A stretch of DNA of 64,000 nucleotides from Salipiger sp. H15 (GCF_040409955.1 NZ_CP123384.1:1116001-1180000), one strand, 5' to 3'; shown: positions 31,512 to 40,334, numbered from the stretch's first letter. Program-made: numbers and translations. Notes: generated by a model from the sequence alone, not told the origin.

Positions 31512-31541
31512 GATCTCTCCACAGGATCCTGTGGAGAGATC
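31512..31541. repeat. Perfect 30-bp palindrome next to the parB stop
   Basis: The sequence is its own reverse complement over 30 bp. It is built from a central GGATCC flanked by TCTCCACA and TGTGGAGA and capped by GATC on both ends. It ends 2 bp before the parB stop codon (31544-31546). No T-tract follows on either strand, so a simple terminator role is unlikely. Confidence 0.9.
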
Positions 31542-31543
31542 CG

Positions 31544-32449
31544 TCAGCGCGCGGCGCTGAGGATGGCACAGAGACGGTCGAGTTCCTCGAAGCTCTGGTA
31601 GCTGATCACCAGCTTGCCACTCTCCTGCCCCGGCAGGTTCTGGATCGCGACCTTCATCCCCAGCGCCGCCGAGAGATCGCCCTCGAGCGCACGGGTGTCC
31701 GCGTCTTTCTGCCCTTCGCCAAAGCTGGTTTGACCCTGTTTCGGGGCTTTCTGTGTCTGCGGCTTTGCCAGCTGCTCTGCCTGGCGGACCGAGAGCTTGC
31801 GCCGGACGATCTCTTTCGCGAGCTCTTCCGGGTTCTCCGAAGTGATCAGCGTGCGCGCGTGGCCGGCGGTCAGCACCCCTTCGACGACCATGGTCTGGAC
31901 CGAATCCGGCAGGTTCAAGAGGCGCAGCAGGTTCGCGATGTGGCTGCGGCTCTTGCCGAGCGCTTCCGCGATCTTCTCCTGCGTATGGCCGAAGCGGTTC
32001 ATCAGCTGCTTGTAGCCCGCCGCCTCTTCGATGGCGTTCAGATCCGCGCGCTGGATGTTCTCGATGATCGCGACTTCGAGCACCTCGATGTCGTCGAACT
32101 CGCGCACCAGAGCCGGAACTTCGTGCAGCTGCGCCATCTGCGCAGCCCGCCAGCGACGTTCCCCGGCGACGATCTCGAACTCGCCTTCTGCGTTGGGACG
32201 CGGGCGCACGATGATCGGCTGGATGATCCCCTTGGCGCGGATCGATTCCGAGAGCTCGTTCAGCTGTTCCGGAGTGAAGGACCGCCGCGGCTGGTCCTTG
32301 TTCGGAAAGACCTTCTCGATCGGGATCATCCGATCCGGCTGGCGCGGGGTCGCCTCTTCCTCGACCGCGGCGGGCCGAACGTCCACATCCGACATCAGCG
32401 CCGACAGTCCTCGCCCGAGTCCCCGCCGCATTTCGCGTTTCTCTGCCAT
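31544..32449 (-). CDS. parB: Chromosome partitioning protein ParB
   Basis: ParB binds parS and acts as a CTP-dependent clamp on the origin region. The 301-residue product has RGLGRGLSALMSD near its N-terminus, the CTP-binding GERRWRAAQMA, the HTH region KIAEALGKSRSHIANLLRLLNL, and a C-terminal dimerisation tail. The ATG at 32449 follows GAGGG; a GTG at 32461 is an alternative. It lies 28 bp downstream of parA on the same strand. Confidence 0.96.
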   Translation of the reverse strand: MAEKREMRRGLGRGLSALMSDVDVRPAAVEEEATPRQPDRMIPIEKVFPNKDQPRRSFTPEQLNELSESIRAKGIIQPIIVRPRPNAEGEFEIVAGERRWRAAQMAQLHEVPALVREFDDIEVLEVAIIENIQRADLNAIEEAAGYKQLMNRFGHTQEKIAEALGKSRSHIANLLRLLNLPDSVQTMVVEGVLTAGHARTLITSENPEELAKEIVRRKLSVRQAEQLAKPQTQKAPKQGQTSFGEGQKDADTRALEGDLSAALGMKVAIQNLPGQESGKLVISYQSFEELDRLCAILSAAR

Positions 32450-32476
32450 AACTGCCCTCACGTCACGTTTTTATGC

Positions 32477-33286
32477 TTATGCCGCCATCTGCGCATTGTT
32501 GCGCAGCAGTTCTTCCGCCAGGGCCCGGTAGGCCACGGCGCCTTTCGAGGTCGGATCGTACGTCAGCACCGGGCAGGCATAGGACGGCGCCTCGCTGACC
32601 CGCACGTTGCGCGGGATCACCGTGTTGAACACCAGGTCGCCAAGGTTCGCCCGGGCATCCTCCTCGACCATGCGCGACAGGTTGTTGCGCGCGTCGAACA
32701 TGGTCAGCACCACCCCCTCGATCCGCAGATCCGGATTGGCGCTCTGCCGCACTTCGCGGATCGTCAGCATCAGCTGCGACAGACCCTCGAGCGCGAAGAA
32801 TTCGCTCTGCAGCGGCACCAGGATCGAATGCGCGGCGACCATCGCGTTGACCGTCAGAAGGTTCAGCGACGGCGGGCAGTCGATCAGGACATAGTCGAAA
32901 TTGAACTCCGCCATGTCCGCCTGGCGCAGCGCGTCGTGCAGCAGGAAGCTGCGCTTTTCATTCGCCACCAGCTCGATGTCCGCCGAGGCCAGATCCACCG
33001 TCGCCGGGATCAGCGACAGGCCCTGGGTCTCGGTCTTCAGGATCATGTCCGAGAGCGGCGCGTCTTCGAGCAGCAATTCGTAGGCGGTGTATTCCCGCGC
33101 TTCCGGCTCGATTCCGAGCCCTGTCGACGAGTTGCCCTGCGGATCGAGATCGACGATCAGCACCTTCATCCCGCGCTCCGCAAGCGCCGCGCCGAGGTTG
33201 ATCGTCGTCGTGGTCTTCCCCACCCCGCCCTTCTGGTTGGCAATGGCAACGATCTTGGCCGCGCCGGGCCGGGGGGTATCAGACAT
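32477..33286 (-). CDS. parA: Chromosome partitioning ATPase ParA
   Basis: ParA is the Walker ATPase that moves ParB-parS complexes. The 269-residue product has the deviant Walker A motif NQKGGVGKTTTTINL, then VDLDPQGNSSTGLG and DCPPSLNLLTVNAM. It overlaps the end of rsmG by eight bases, so the group rsmG-parA-parB is probably co-transcribed. Confidence 0.96.
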   Translation of the reverse strand: MSDTPRPGAAKIVAIANQKGGVGKTTTTINLGAALAERGMKVLIVDLDPQGNSSTGLGIEPEAREYTAYELLLEDAPLSDMILKTETQGLSLIPATVDLASADIELVANEKRSFLLHDALRQADMAEFNFDYVLIDCPPSLNLLTVNAMVAAHSILVPLQSEFFALEGLSQLMLTIREVRQSANPDLRIEGVVLTMFDARNNLSRMVEEDARANLGDLVFNTVIPRNVRVSEAPSYACPVLTYDPTSKGAVAYRALAEELLRNNAQMAA

Positions 33287-33899
33287 GAGTCAGCGCTCCG
33301 ATTTGCAAGACAACCGCGTGGGGATCCGTCAGGCTTGTATGCCGTACCAGCTCAAACTGCCACATCTTGCGTGCCTCCGCGATTTCTTTTTCGGCCTGCG
33401 CGCCTTTCGGGAAGAGCGCCGTGCCATTCTCGCACAGGTGCCGGTCCGCGAACCCCAGCAGCTTGTCGAGCGAGGCCAGCGCCCGGGCGCTCAGCAGATC
33501 CGCGCCAAGCGGCGGGATTTCCTCGATCCGCCGCGCCTCGACCGTCGCGGGCACGCCGGTCTCCCGAAGCACCGTCCGCAAGAAGGCGCATTTTCGCTGG
33601 TCGCTTTCCACCAGCGTGACGGCCATCTCGGGCGCAAATTCATCGCGCAGGATGGCAACCACGAGCCCGGGAAATCCGCCGCCGCTGCCCAGATCCGCCC
33701 AATGCTGGGGATATCCCTGTGGAATTCCCCAGATCTGCGCGGAATCCACGATGTGGCGCGTCCACGCCTCGGCCAAAGTGGTCGGCGAAACGAGGTTGAT
33801 CCGCGGATTCCACTTCTTCAAGAGGTCCGTGTAGTGCTCGAGGCGGTCCCATGTTTCACGTGAAACACTGAGCCCGCCTCCAAGGTCCATCGCGCTCAT
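33279..33899 (-). CDS. rsmG: 16S rRNA (guanine-N7) methyltransferase RsmG
   Basis: RsmG (GidB) methylates G527 of 16S rRNA. The 206-residue product has the SAM motif [16 protein letters not shown] and [14 protein letters not shown]. The codons for VSRET overlap a perfect parS site at 33852-33867, a known arrangement in alphaproteobacteria. It overlaps mnmG by four bases (ATGA). Confidence 0.95.
   Translation of the reverse strand: MSAMDLGGGLSVSRETWDRLEHYTDLLKKWNPRINLVSPTTLAEAWTRHIVDSAQIWGIPQGYPQHWADLGSGGGFPGLVVAILRDEFAPEMAVTLVESDQRKCAFLRTVLRETGVPATVEARRIEEIPPLGADLLSARALASLDKLLGFADRHLCENGTALFPKGAQAEKEIAEARKMWQFELVRHTSLTDPHAVVLQIGALTHV
33852..33867. other. parS site within rsmG
   Basis: The 16-bp sequence TGTTTCACGTGAAACA is a perfect palindrome and an exact match to the widely conserved parS consensus. 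It lies 0.6 kb from parA. ParB binding is inferred from the match and context. Confidence 0.92.
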
Positions 33900-35773
33900 G
33901 CGCTGCGCGCCCGCTCGTTCCGGCGAAGGCGGATGAGAAGCAGCGAGAGCGCTGCCGGGGTCATCCCGTCGACTTTCGCGGCCTGCGCCAGCGTCGAAGG
34001 TTTCGCACGGCCGAGTTTCTGTTTCAGTTCGGTCGAAAGGCCTTCGATCGTCGAGAAATCGAAGTCGGAGGGCACCTGGTAGGTCTCGTCCCGCTTCAGC
34101 GCCTCGACATCGCGCTTCTGGCGGTCGATGTAATTGGCGTAGAGCGCGTCCTTCTCCAACTGTTCACCGGTTTCCGCGTCGATTCGGTCGAGATCAGGCA
34201 CGTGCTGGCGCAGGAAGTCCATCGAGATGTCCGGGAAGGCGAGGAGCTGGAAGAGACTCCGCCGTGCGCCATCCGCGTTCATCTTGAGGCCAAGGTCGCC
34301 AAGCTCGCGCGGCGTCATGGTGATTTCGCTGAGGACTCCCCTGCCCTGCTCGAGCTTTTCGGTCTTGTCGAGGAAGGCCGCCTTGCGGGTCTCGGAGACG
34401 CAGCCGAGGTCGATCGCCATCGGTGTCAGGCGCTGATCGGCGTTGTCGGCGCGCAGCGACAGACGGAATTCCGCGCGCGAGGTGAACATCCGGTAAGGTT
34501 CGGTCACGCCGCGCGAGGTCAGGTCGTCGACCATGACCCCGATATAGCTGTCGGCGCGGCTGAAGGTGATCGCGTCGCGGCCGAGGCTCTCGGCGGCGGC
34601 GTTCAGGCCCGCGACCATGCCCTGCGCAGCGGCTTCCTCGTAGCCCGTGGTGCCGTTGATCTGGCCGGCGAGGTAGAGACCGGGCGCAGCCTTGACCGAA
34701 AGGCGCAGGTCCAGCGCGCGGGGGTCGACGAAATCATACTCGATGGCGTAGCCCGGCTGCAGGATCTTCGCCTCTTCCAGCCCCAGGATGGAGTGAACAT
34801 AGGCCTCCTGCACGTCCTCGGGCAGCGAGGTCGAGATCCCGTTCGGATAGACCGTGAAATCGTCAAGTCCTTCTGGCTCAAGGAAAATCTGGTGAGAGTC
34901 CTTGTCCGAGAAGCGCACGATCTTGTCTTCGATCGAGGGGCAATAGCGCGGGCCTATGCCCTCGATATGGCCGCCGTACATCGCCGAACGCGAAAGGTTG
35001 TCGCGGATCAGCTCATGTGTCCGGGTGTTGGTATGGGTGATCCCGCAGGAGATCTGGCGGACGTAAGGCGCCTTTGACAGGAACGAGAACATCGCCGGAT
35101 CCTCGTCGCCGGGCTGGCTGTCGAGGATGTCCCAGTTGATCGTCCGCCCGTCAAGCCGCGGCGGTGTGCCGGTTTTCAGGCGTCCGAGCGGCAGCGCCAT
35201 CGCGTCGAGGCGCTCCGCGAGCTTGACCGCGGGCTTGTCGCCCATGCGCCCGCCGGGGCGCTTCTGATCTCCGATGTGGATGACGCCGCGCAGGAAAGTG
35301 CCCGTGGTCAGCACCACGGCAACAGATTTGAGTTCGGATCCGTCGCCGAGAACGACGCCGCGCACGAGATCCCCGTCCTTGATCAGGTCGGTCACCTCCC
35401 CTTCCACGATGGAAAGGTTGGGCGCGGCTTCCATCTCGCGCAGCATGGCTTCGCGGTAGAGCTTGCGGTCGGCCTGGGTACGCGGGCCTTGCACCGCGGG
35501 GCCCTTGCGACGGTTGAGAAGCCGGAACTGGATGCCCGCCTGGTCCGCGACGCGGCCCATGACACCGTCCATGGCGTCGATTTCGCGCACCAGGTGGCCT
35601 TTTCCGAGCCCGCCGATCGCCGGATTGCACGACATGACCCCGATCCCTCCTCGGGTCAGGGTGACAAGCGCGGTTTTTGCGCCCATCCGCGCCGAGGCGG
35701 CTGCGGCCTCGGTGCCAGCATGTCCGCCGCCAACGACGACGACGTCGAAATCGAGTTGTTTCACGTGAAACAC
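33896..35773 (-). CDS. mnmG: tRNA uridine-5-carboxymethylaminomethyl synthesis enzyme MnmG
   Basis: MnmG (GidA) works with MnmE to modify the wobble uridine of certain tRNAs. The 625-residue FAD protein has [15 protein letters not shown] at its N-terminus and [18 protein letters not shown] with catalytic Cys. [10 protein letters not shown] and a C-terminal tRNA-binding region follow. A perfect parS site overlaps the start codon. The gene directly follows mnmE. Confidence 0.97.
   Translation of the reverse strand: MFHVKQLDFDVVVVGGGHAGTEAAAASARMGAKTALVTLTRGGIGVMSCNPAIGGLGKGHLVREIDAMDGVMGRVADQAGIQFRLLNRRKGPAVQGPRTQADRKLYREAMLREMEAAPNLSIVEGEVTDLIKDGDLVRGVVLGDGSELKSVAVVLTTGTFLRGVIHIGDQKRPGGRMGDKPAVKLAERLDAMALPLGRLKTGTPPRLDGRTINWDILDSQPGDEDPAMFSFLSKAPYVRQISCGITHTNTRTHELIRDNLSRSAMYGGHIEGIGPRYCPSIEDKIVRFSDKDSHQIFLEPEGLDDFTVYPNGISTSLPEDVQEAYVHSILGLEEAKILQPGYAIEYDFVDPRALDLRLSVKAAPGLYLAGQINGTTGYEEAAAQGMVAGLNAAAESLGRDAITFSRADSYIGVMVDDLTSRGVTEPYRMFTSRAEFRLSLRADNADQRLTPMAIDLGCVSETRKAAFLDKTEKLEQGRGVLSEITMTPRELGDLGLKMNADGARRSLFQLLAFPDISMDFLRQHVPDLDRIDAETGEQLEKDALYANYIDRQKRDVEALKRDETYQVPSDFDFSTIEGLSTELKQKLGRAKPSTLAQAAKVDGMTPAALSLLLIRLRRNERARSA
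35757..35772. other. parS site overlapping the mnmG start
   Basis: An exact 16-bp copy of TGTTTCACGTGAAACA covers the second to sixth codons of mnmG and the last two bases of its ATG. ParB loading here would sit directly on the mnmG start. Confidence 0.92.
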
Positions 35774-35776
35774 TCC

Positions 35777-37060
35777 TTACTTACCCAGGCAGAAGCTCGA
35801 GAAGATCTTGTCCAGAAGATTTTCCACGTCGACGCGGCCGATGAGGGCTTCGAGGCGGCGAATCGCGACCCGGACTTCTTCTGCAGCGATATCGTACCGC
35901 TCGGGGCCGAAATCAAGCAATTCCAGCGCGGTTTCCAGTGCAAAGGCGCCTTCCTGAAAGGCGATCCGGTGCCTTTCGCGTGTCGCGAGGCCGCTGGATT
36001 GCACCCTTTCGGAGAGGGTGGCGCCGATCTCGGTGATCAGCGCCTCGATCCCCTGCCCCGTCGCGGCGGAAATCGCCTTCGCGTCGCCCGAGAGATCCCC
36101 CTTCGAGCGGCGGACGATGTCGCCATGACGTGGCGTCACGTCGAGTTGCTCGTCAGCCTCTAGCAGGAAGACGCGAAGATCCGCGAGTTCCGCACGGTCA
36201 CGCGCGCGCTGGATGCCGATTTTTTCGACCGGATCCGCGGCCTCGCGCAGTCCGGCGGTGTCGAGCAGCGTCACCGGAAGCCCGGAGATTTCCATGCGGA
36301 CCTCGATCACGTCACGGGTCGTGCCCGCGTGTTCCGAGGTAATCGCCGCGTCCCGTCCAGCCAAGGTGTTGAGAAGAGTTGATTTTCCGACGTTCGGACG
36401 GCCGATGATCGCGACCTCGAAGCCGGATCTGATACGTTCCGCCGCGTCAACGCCGGCGAGCTCGCGTTCCAGCTCGGCCTTTACCTTGAGGAGCGCCGCA
36501 CGCACGTCCTCGGTGACGTCGACGGGAACCTCCTCGTCGGCGAAATCTATGGTGACCTCGAGCAGAGAGGCGGCGAAGATCAATTCCTCGCGCCAGGCGT
36601 CGACCTTCTTGCCGAGCGCGCCGACGAAGATCGTCATGGCCTGGTTGCGCTGACTCTCGGTTTCCGCCTCGATGAGATCGGCGAGCGCCTCGACCTGCGT
36701 GAGATCCAGACGGTCATGTTCCAGCGCACGGCGGGTGAACTCGCCGGGCTCGGCCTGGCGGATCCCGTCCATCGCGGCAAGTTCGCGCAACACGGCGCGC
36801 AGGATCGCGATGCTGCCGTGCAGGTGGAACTCGACCACCTTTTCACCGGTGAAACTGCGGCCTTCGTCGAAGACCAGGACCAGCGCCTCGTCGAGCACCT
36901 GCCCTGCCCTGTCGGTCAGACGGCGCAGCGCGGTGCGGCGCGGCTCGGGAACGGATCCGCAGAGACGGGAACAGGCGTCCCATGCGGAGGGTCCGGAGAC
37001 CCTCACCACGGAAACGCCTGCTTTGCCGACCGCGCTGGCAAGTGCGAAGATCGTATCCAT
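35777..37060 (-). CDS. mnmE: tRNA modification GTPase MnmE
   Basis: MnmE is the GTPase partner of MnmG. The 427-residue product has the N-terminal tetrahydrofolate-binding region, then the G domain with P-loop IGRPNVGKSTLLN, DTAGLREAADPVEKIG and SATTGQG-like G5 (SAATGQG). It ends in the characteristic CxGK motif, here CLGK. Only 3 bp separate its stop from the mnmG start. Confidence 0.96.
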   Translation of the reverse strand: MDTIFALASAVGKAGVSVVRVSGPSAWDACSRLCGSVPEPRRTALRRLTDRAGQVLDEALVLVFDEGRSFTGEKVVEFHLHGSIAILRAVLRELAAMDGIRQAEPGEFTRRALEHDRLDLTQVEALADLIEAETESQRNQAMTIFVGALGKKVDAWREELIFAASLLEVTIDFADEEVPVDVTEDVRAALLKVKAELERELAGVDAAERIRSGFEVAIIGRPNVGKSTLLNTLAGRDAAITSEHAGTTRDVIEVRMEISGLPVTLLDTAGLREAADPVEKIGIQRARDRAELADLRVFLLEADEQLDVTPRHGDIVRRSKGDLSGDAKAISAATGQGIEALITEIGATLSERVQSSGLATRERHRIAFQEGAFALETALELLDFGPERYDIAAEEVRVAIRRLEALIGRVDVENLLDKIFSSFCLGK

Positions 37061-37084
37061 CCCCGCCTCCTTTGCGGCTTGTCT

Positions 37085-38368
37085 TTAGCTGTTCATCGAG
37101 TCGAAGAACTCGCCGTTCGTCTTCGTCTGCTTCAGCTTCGAGAGCAGGAATTCGATCGCATCGGTCGTGCCCATCGGGTTGAGGATGCGGCGCAGCACGA
37201 AGGTCTTCTGCAGGTCGACCTTGTCGGTGAGCAGATCCTCTTTCCGGGTGCCCGACTTGAGAATGTCGATGGCCGGGAAGACGCGCTTGTCCGCGACCTT
37301 GCGGTCGAGCACGATTTCCGAGTTACCGGTGCCCTTGAATTCTTCGAAGATCACCTCGTCCATGCGCGAGCCGGTGTCGATCAGCGCGGTGGCGATGATG
37401 GTGAGCGAGCCGCCCTCCTCGATGTTCCGCGCCGCGCCGAAGAAGCGCTTCGGACGCTGCAGCGCGTTCGCATCGACGCCACCGGTCAGGACCTTGCCCG
37501 ACGACGGCACGACGGTGTTGAACGCCCTACCAAGTCTTGTGATCGAGTCGAGAAGAATCACAACATCTCGTTTATGTTCAACGAGGCGCTTGGCTTTCTC
37601 GATGACCATTTCCGAAACGGCCACGTGACGGGTCGCGGGTTCGTCGAAGGTCGAGGAGATCACCTCGCCCTTCACCGAGCGCTGCATGTCGGTGACTTCC
37701 TCGGGACGTTCGTCGATCAGCAGGACGATCAGGTAGCACTCGGGGTGGTTCTTCTCGATCGAGCTGGCGATGTTCTGCAGCAGCACCGTCTTACCGGTGC
37801 GCGGCGGCGCCACGATGAGCGACCGCTGGCCCTTGCCGATGGGCGCGACCAGGTCGATGATCCGGGCCGACTTGTCCTTGATCGTCGGATCCTCGATTTC
37901 CATCTTCAGGCGCTCGTCGGGATAGAGCGGCGTCAGGTTGTCGAAGGCGATCTTGTGGCGCGCGCGCTCCGGATCCTCGAAGTTGATCGCCGAGACGTCG
38001 ACCAGCGCGAAGTAGCGCTCTTCGTTGTCGGGGGCACGGATCTCGCCCTCGATCGTGTCGCCGGTGCGCAGCGAGTACTTCCGGATCATGTCCGGCGAGA
38101 CATAGATGTCGTCGGGACCCGGCAGGTAGTTCGCCTCGGGCGAGCGCAGGAAGCCGAAACCGTCCTGCAGAACTTCCAGAACGCCGTCGCCGAAGATGAT
38201 CCAGCCCTCGTCCGCGCGCTCGCGCAGGATCTGGAACATCATCTCGCCCTTGCGCATGGTCGAGGCGTTCTCGATCTCGAGTTCCTCGGCCATCGCCAGG
38301 AGATCCTTCGGGCTCTGCGCCTTGAGATCGGACAGGTTCAGACGCTCGATGCTTTCGGCATCAGTCAT
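37085..38368 (-). CDS. rho: Transcription termination factor Rho
   Basis: Rho is the hexameric RNA helicase that ends transcription. The 427-residue product has the RNA-binding N-terminal region, Walker [27 protein letters not shown] and [15 protein letters not shown]. The ATG at 38368 has GGAGGA seven bases upstream; a longer in-frame start has no such site. It is the first gene leftward of oriC, and its start faces away from oriC. Confidence 0.97.
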   Translation of the reverse strand: MTDAESIERLNLSDLKAQSPKDLLAMAEELEIENASTMRKGEMMFQILRERADEGWIIFGDGVLEVLQDGFGFLRSPEANYLPGPDDIYVSPDMIRKYSLRTGDTIEGEIRAPDNEERYFALVDVSAINFEDPERARHKIAFDNLTPLYPDERLKMEIEDPTIKDKSARIIDLVAPIGKGQRSLIVAPPRTGKTVLLQNIASSIEKNHPECYLIVLLIDERPEEVTDMQRSVKGEVISSTFDEPATRHVAVSEMVIEKAKRLVEHKRDVVILLDSITRLGRAFNTVVPSSGKVLTGGVDANALQRPKRFFGAARNIEEGGSLTIIATALIDTGSRMDEVIFEEFKGTGNSEIVLDRKVADKRVFPAIDILKSGTRKEDLLTDKVDLQKTFVLRRILNPMGTTDAIEFLLSKLKQTKTNGEFFDSMNS

Positions 38369-38521
38369 GCATTCCTCCGGGCCGGGGTCGGCCGTAGCTT
38401 TCGCAGGTATATTCTTGGTCTTCTGGGAAGGTCCCACCCGGACGGGTGTTGAGAAGATGCCTATCCCCTCCCCCCCTCGAAGTCAATTCCTGCCCGGACA
38501 CAGGCTCGCGGCGCGGCCTTA

Positions 38522-38556
38522 CGAAAAATTAAGAAAGAAAAAAGAAGAGATGATTT
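38522..38556. other. A-rich candidate DNA unwinding element
   Basis: This 35-bp stretch is almost free of C/G on the top strand and consists of A-runs broken by single G, T or C. It begins 23 bp before the nearest DnaA-box-like sequence. The composition is strikingly unlike the GC-rich surroundings. Confidence 0.55.
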
Positions 38557-38578
38557 TGGTTAAGGGTAACCCGACTCC

Positions 38579-38587
38579 AGTGGATAA
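38579..38587 (-). promoter_or_regulatory. dnaA box: DnaA-box-like site
   Basis: AGTGGATAA matches the TGTGGATAA orientation of the consensus at eight of nine positions. Confidence 0.5.
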
Positions 38588-38623
38588 AATGTTTCACGGA
38601 GCTCTGTCCACGGCGGATCCCTC

Positions 38624-38632
38624 TGTGGATAG
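38624..38632 (-). promoter_or_regulatory. dnaA box: DnaA-box-like site
   Basis: TGTGGATAG matches TGTGGATAA at eight of nine positions. It directly precedes an AGATCT hexamer. Confidence 0.6.
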
Positions 38633-38752
38633 ATCTGCGGAGATCTGTCGGCGGAGCTTTGGGCGAATCTTCGTTCGGATCATGTAAAAAAGGCCTTTGA
38701 ATGGATAGACCCCCACTGGGGATAGATCTTTGAAAGATCTCGCGGGATCCGG

Positions 38753-38761
38753 TTCTCCACA
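38753..38761 (+). promoter_or_regulatory. dnaA box: DnaA-box-like site
   Basis: TTCTCCACA matches TTATCCACA at eight of nine positions. The identical 9-mer occurs at 31314-31322 beside parB/hemW. Confidence 0.55.
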
Positions 38762-38899
38762 GTGGGGAGTTATCAAAACCCACAGACTCAGGAATCACCG
38801 TGACTCTGCGGGAGCCTGAAGAGATCTCCCCAGCCTTGAAACCGGGGGCGATTTTCCCCAGAAGCTTCCCCTGACAAAGACCCAACTGTGCGAACAGGT

Positions 38900-38908
38900 T
38901 TATCCCCA
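38900..38908 (+). promoter_or_regulatory. dnaA box: DnaA-box-like site at the maf start
   Basis: TTATCCCCA matches TTATCCACA at eight of nine positions and ends on the first base of the maf ATG. Confidence 0.5.
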
Positions 38909-39507
38909 TGAGTCTTCCGCTGATCCTCGCCTCCGGCTCGCAGATCCGTGCCGATCTGCTGCGCGCCGCGGGCGTTCCCTTCGGAATCGAGGTGGCGCGG
39001 GTCGATGAATCCTCGATTCGCGACTCGCTCCTGCAGGAGGGCGCGCCGCCGCGCGACGTGGCGGATGCGCTGGCCGAGTACAAGGCGCGCAAGGTGGCCG
39101 CCCGCAATCCCGGCGCGCTGGTGCTTGGCTGCGACCAGGTGCTGAGTTGCAACGGCAAGCTCTATTCGAAGCCGGAAAGCCCGGAAGAGGCGCGCGCGCA
39201 GCTCATGGAACTGCGTGACCAGCGGCTTCACCTTCTTTCCGCCGCGGTGATCTACGAGAATGCCGAGCCGGTCTGGCGCCACGTGGGTGTCGCGCGTCTC
39301 AAGATGCGCGCCTTCTCCGAGGCCTATCTCGACGACTATATAGAGAGAAACTGGGACAGCCTGCGCAGCTCGGTCGGAGGCTTCAAACTGGAGGAGGAAG
39401 GCGTGAGGCTTTTCGCGAGTATCGAGGGCAGCCATTTCACCATCCTGGGCCTGCCCCTGCTGGAGCTTCTCGGGTTCCTCGAAGTTCGCGGGGTGATTGC
39501 GGGATGA
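38908..39507 (+). CDS. maf: Maf-family nucleotide pyrophosphatase
   Basis: Maf proteins hydrolyse modified or non-canonical nucleoside triphosphates. The 199-residue product opens with LPLILASGSQIRADLLRAAG, which contains the family motif, followed by the catalytic region LGCDQVLSCNGKLYSKP. It is the first gene right of oriC. Its stop codon overlaps the aroE start (ATGA), beginning the maf-aroE-coaE-dnaQ chain. Confidence 0.94.
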   Translation: MSLPLILASGSQIRADLLRAAGVPFGIEVARVDESSIRDSLLQEGAPPRDVADALAEYKARKVAARNPGALVLGCDQVLSCNGKLYSKPESPEEARAQLMELRDQRLHLLSAAVIYENAEPVWRHVGVARLKMRAFSEAYLDDYIERNWDSLRSSVGGFKLEEEGVRLFASIEGSHFTILGLPLLELLGFLEVRGVIAG

Positions 39508-40334
39508 GCGGCGAAAAGATCCCCCTGGCGGGCGTCATCGGCTCGCCCATCTCCCATTCGCGCTCTCCCCTGCTGCACGGTCACTGGCTGCGGACCTACG
39601 GCCTGCCCGGTCACTACATCCCGATGGACGTGCCCGCGGCAAAGCTTGAAGAGACGCTGCGGCTGCTGCCGCAGATCGGCTTCGTGGGGGTGAACATCAC
39701 CATCCCGCACAAGGAGCGGGTGATGGAGATCGCCGACGTCGTGTCGGACCGCGCCACGCTGATCGGGGCGGCCAACACGCTGACCTTCCGCGAGGGCGGC
39801 ATGATCTATGCCGACAACACCGACGGATACGGCTTCATCGAGAACCTTCGGCAGGGCGCGCCCGGCTGGCGGGCCGATACCGGCCCGGCGGTGGTGCTGG
39901 GTGCGGGCGGAGCCGCGCGGGCGGTGATCGCCTCGCTGCTCGAGGCGGGCGTGCCCAAGCTCTATCTCAGCAACCGCACCCGGTTGCGCGCCGAGAAGCT
40001 GCGCGAGGACTTCGGCCAGCGCGTGCACGTGATCGACTGGGTGCACGCGGGCAACGTGCTCGAAGAGGCGAACCTGGTGGTCAACACCAGCTCGCTCGGC
40101 ATGGTCGGGAATGCCGAGCTGCGCGTGCCGCTCGACGGGCTCCGGCCGGGCACCTTCGTCACCGACATCGTCTACACGCCGCTCGAGACCCGGCTCCTGC
40201 GCATCGGGCGCGAGATGGGCTGCACCTGCGTCGACGGGCTCGGCATGCTGCTGCACCAGGCGGTGCCCGGCTTCGAGCGCTGGTTCGGCAAGCGCCCCGT
40301 GGTGGACCAGGCGACGCGGGCCGCGGTGCTCTGA
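39504..40334 (+). CDS. aroE: Shikimate dehydrogenase (NADP+)
   Basis: AroE reduces 3-dehydroshikimate in aromatic amino acid synthesis. The 276-residue product has SHSRSPLLHGHWL, the catalytic region NITIPHKERVM (Lys), the nucleotide loop VLGAGGAARAVIASLLEAG and VNTSSLGM. It overlaps maf by four bases, and its last base is shared with the coaE ATG. Confidence 0.96.
   Translation: MSGEKIPLAGVIGSPISHSRSPLLHGHWLRTYGLPGHYIPMDVPAAKLEETLRLLPQIGFVGVNITIPHKERVMEIADVVSDRATLIGAANTLTFREGGMIYADNTDGYGFIENLRQGAPGWRADTGPAVVLGAGGAARAVIASLLEAGVPKLYLSNRTRLRAEKLREDFGQRVHVIDWVHAGNVLEEANLVVNTSSLGMVGNAELRVPLDGLRPGTFVTDIVYTPLETRLLRIGREMGCTCVDGLGMLLHQAVPGFERWFGKRPVVDQATRAAVL

Larger units (their letters stand above)
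31301..31543. other. hemW-parB intergenic repeat region with DnaA-box-like and RGATCY clusters
   Basis: The 243-bp convergent gap holds ten RGATCY hexamers (first at 31323, last ending 31542). DnaA-box-like 9-mers include TTCTCCACA at 31314-31322 and CTCTCCACA at 31515-31523, plus inverted copies at 31351-31359 and 31530-31538. A 13-bp inverted pair, TCTCCACAGGATC, lies at 31315-31327 and 31346-31358. A weak parS-like sequence at 31490-31505 has CATGTG instead of CACGTG. No gene is seen. Confidence 0.75.
38369..38907. other. Chromosomal replication origin (oriC) region between rho and maf
   Basis: This is the largest gene-free stretch (539 bp) and lies between divergent housekeeping operons. 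An A-rich tract at 38522-38556 could be the unwinding element. Four DnaA-box-like 9-mers have one mismatch each (38579, 38624, 38753 and 38900), with weaker ones at 38717 and 38770. Five GANTC sites occur from 38573 to 38806. Seven RGATCY hexamers fall in 38615-38827. In related alphaproteobacteria the maf-aroE-coaE-dnaQ group adjoins the origin. Confidence 0.85.
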
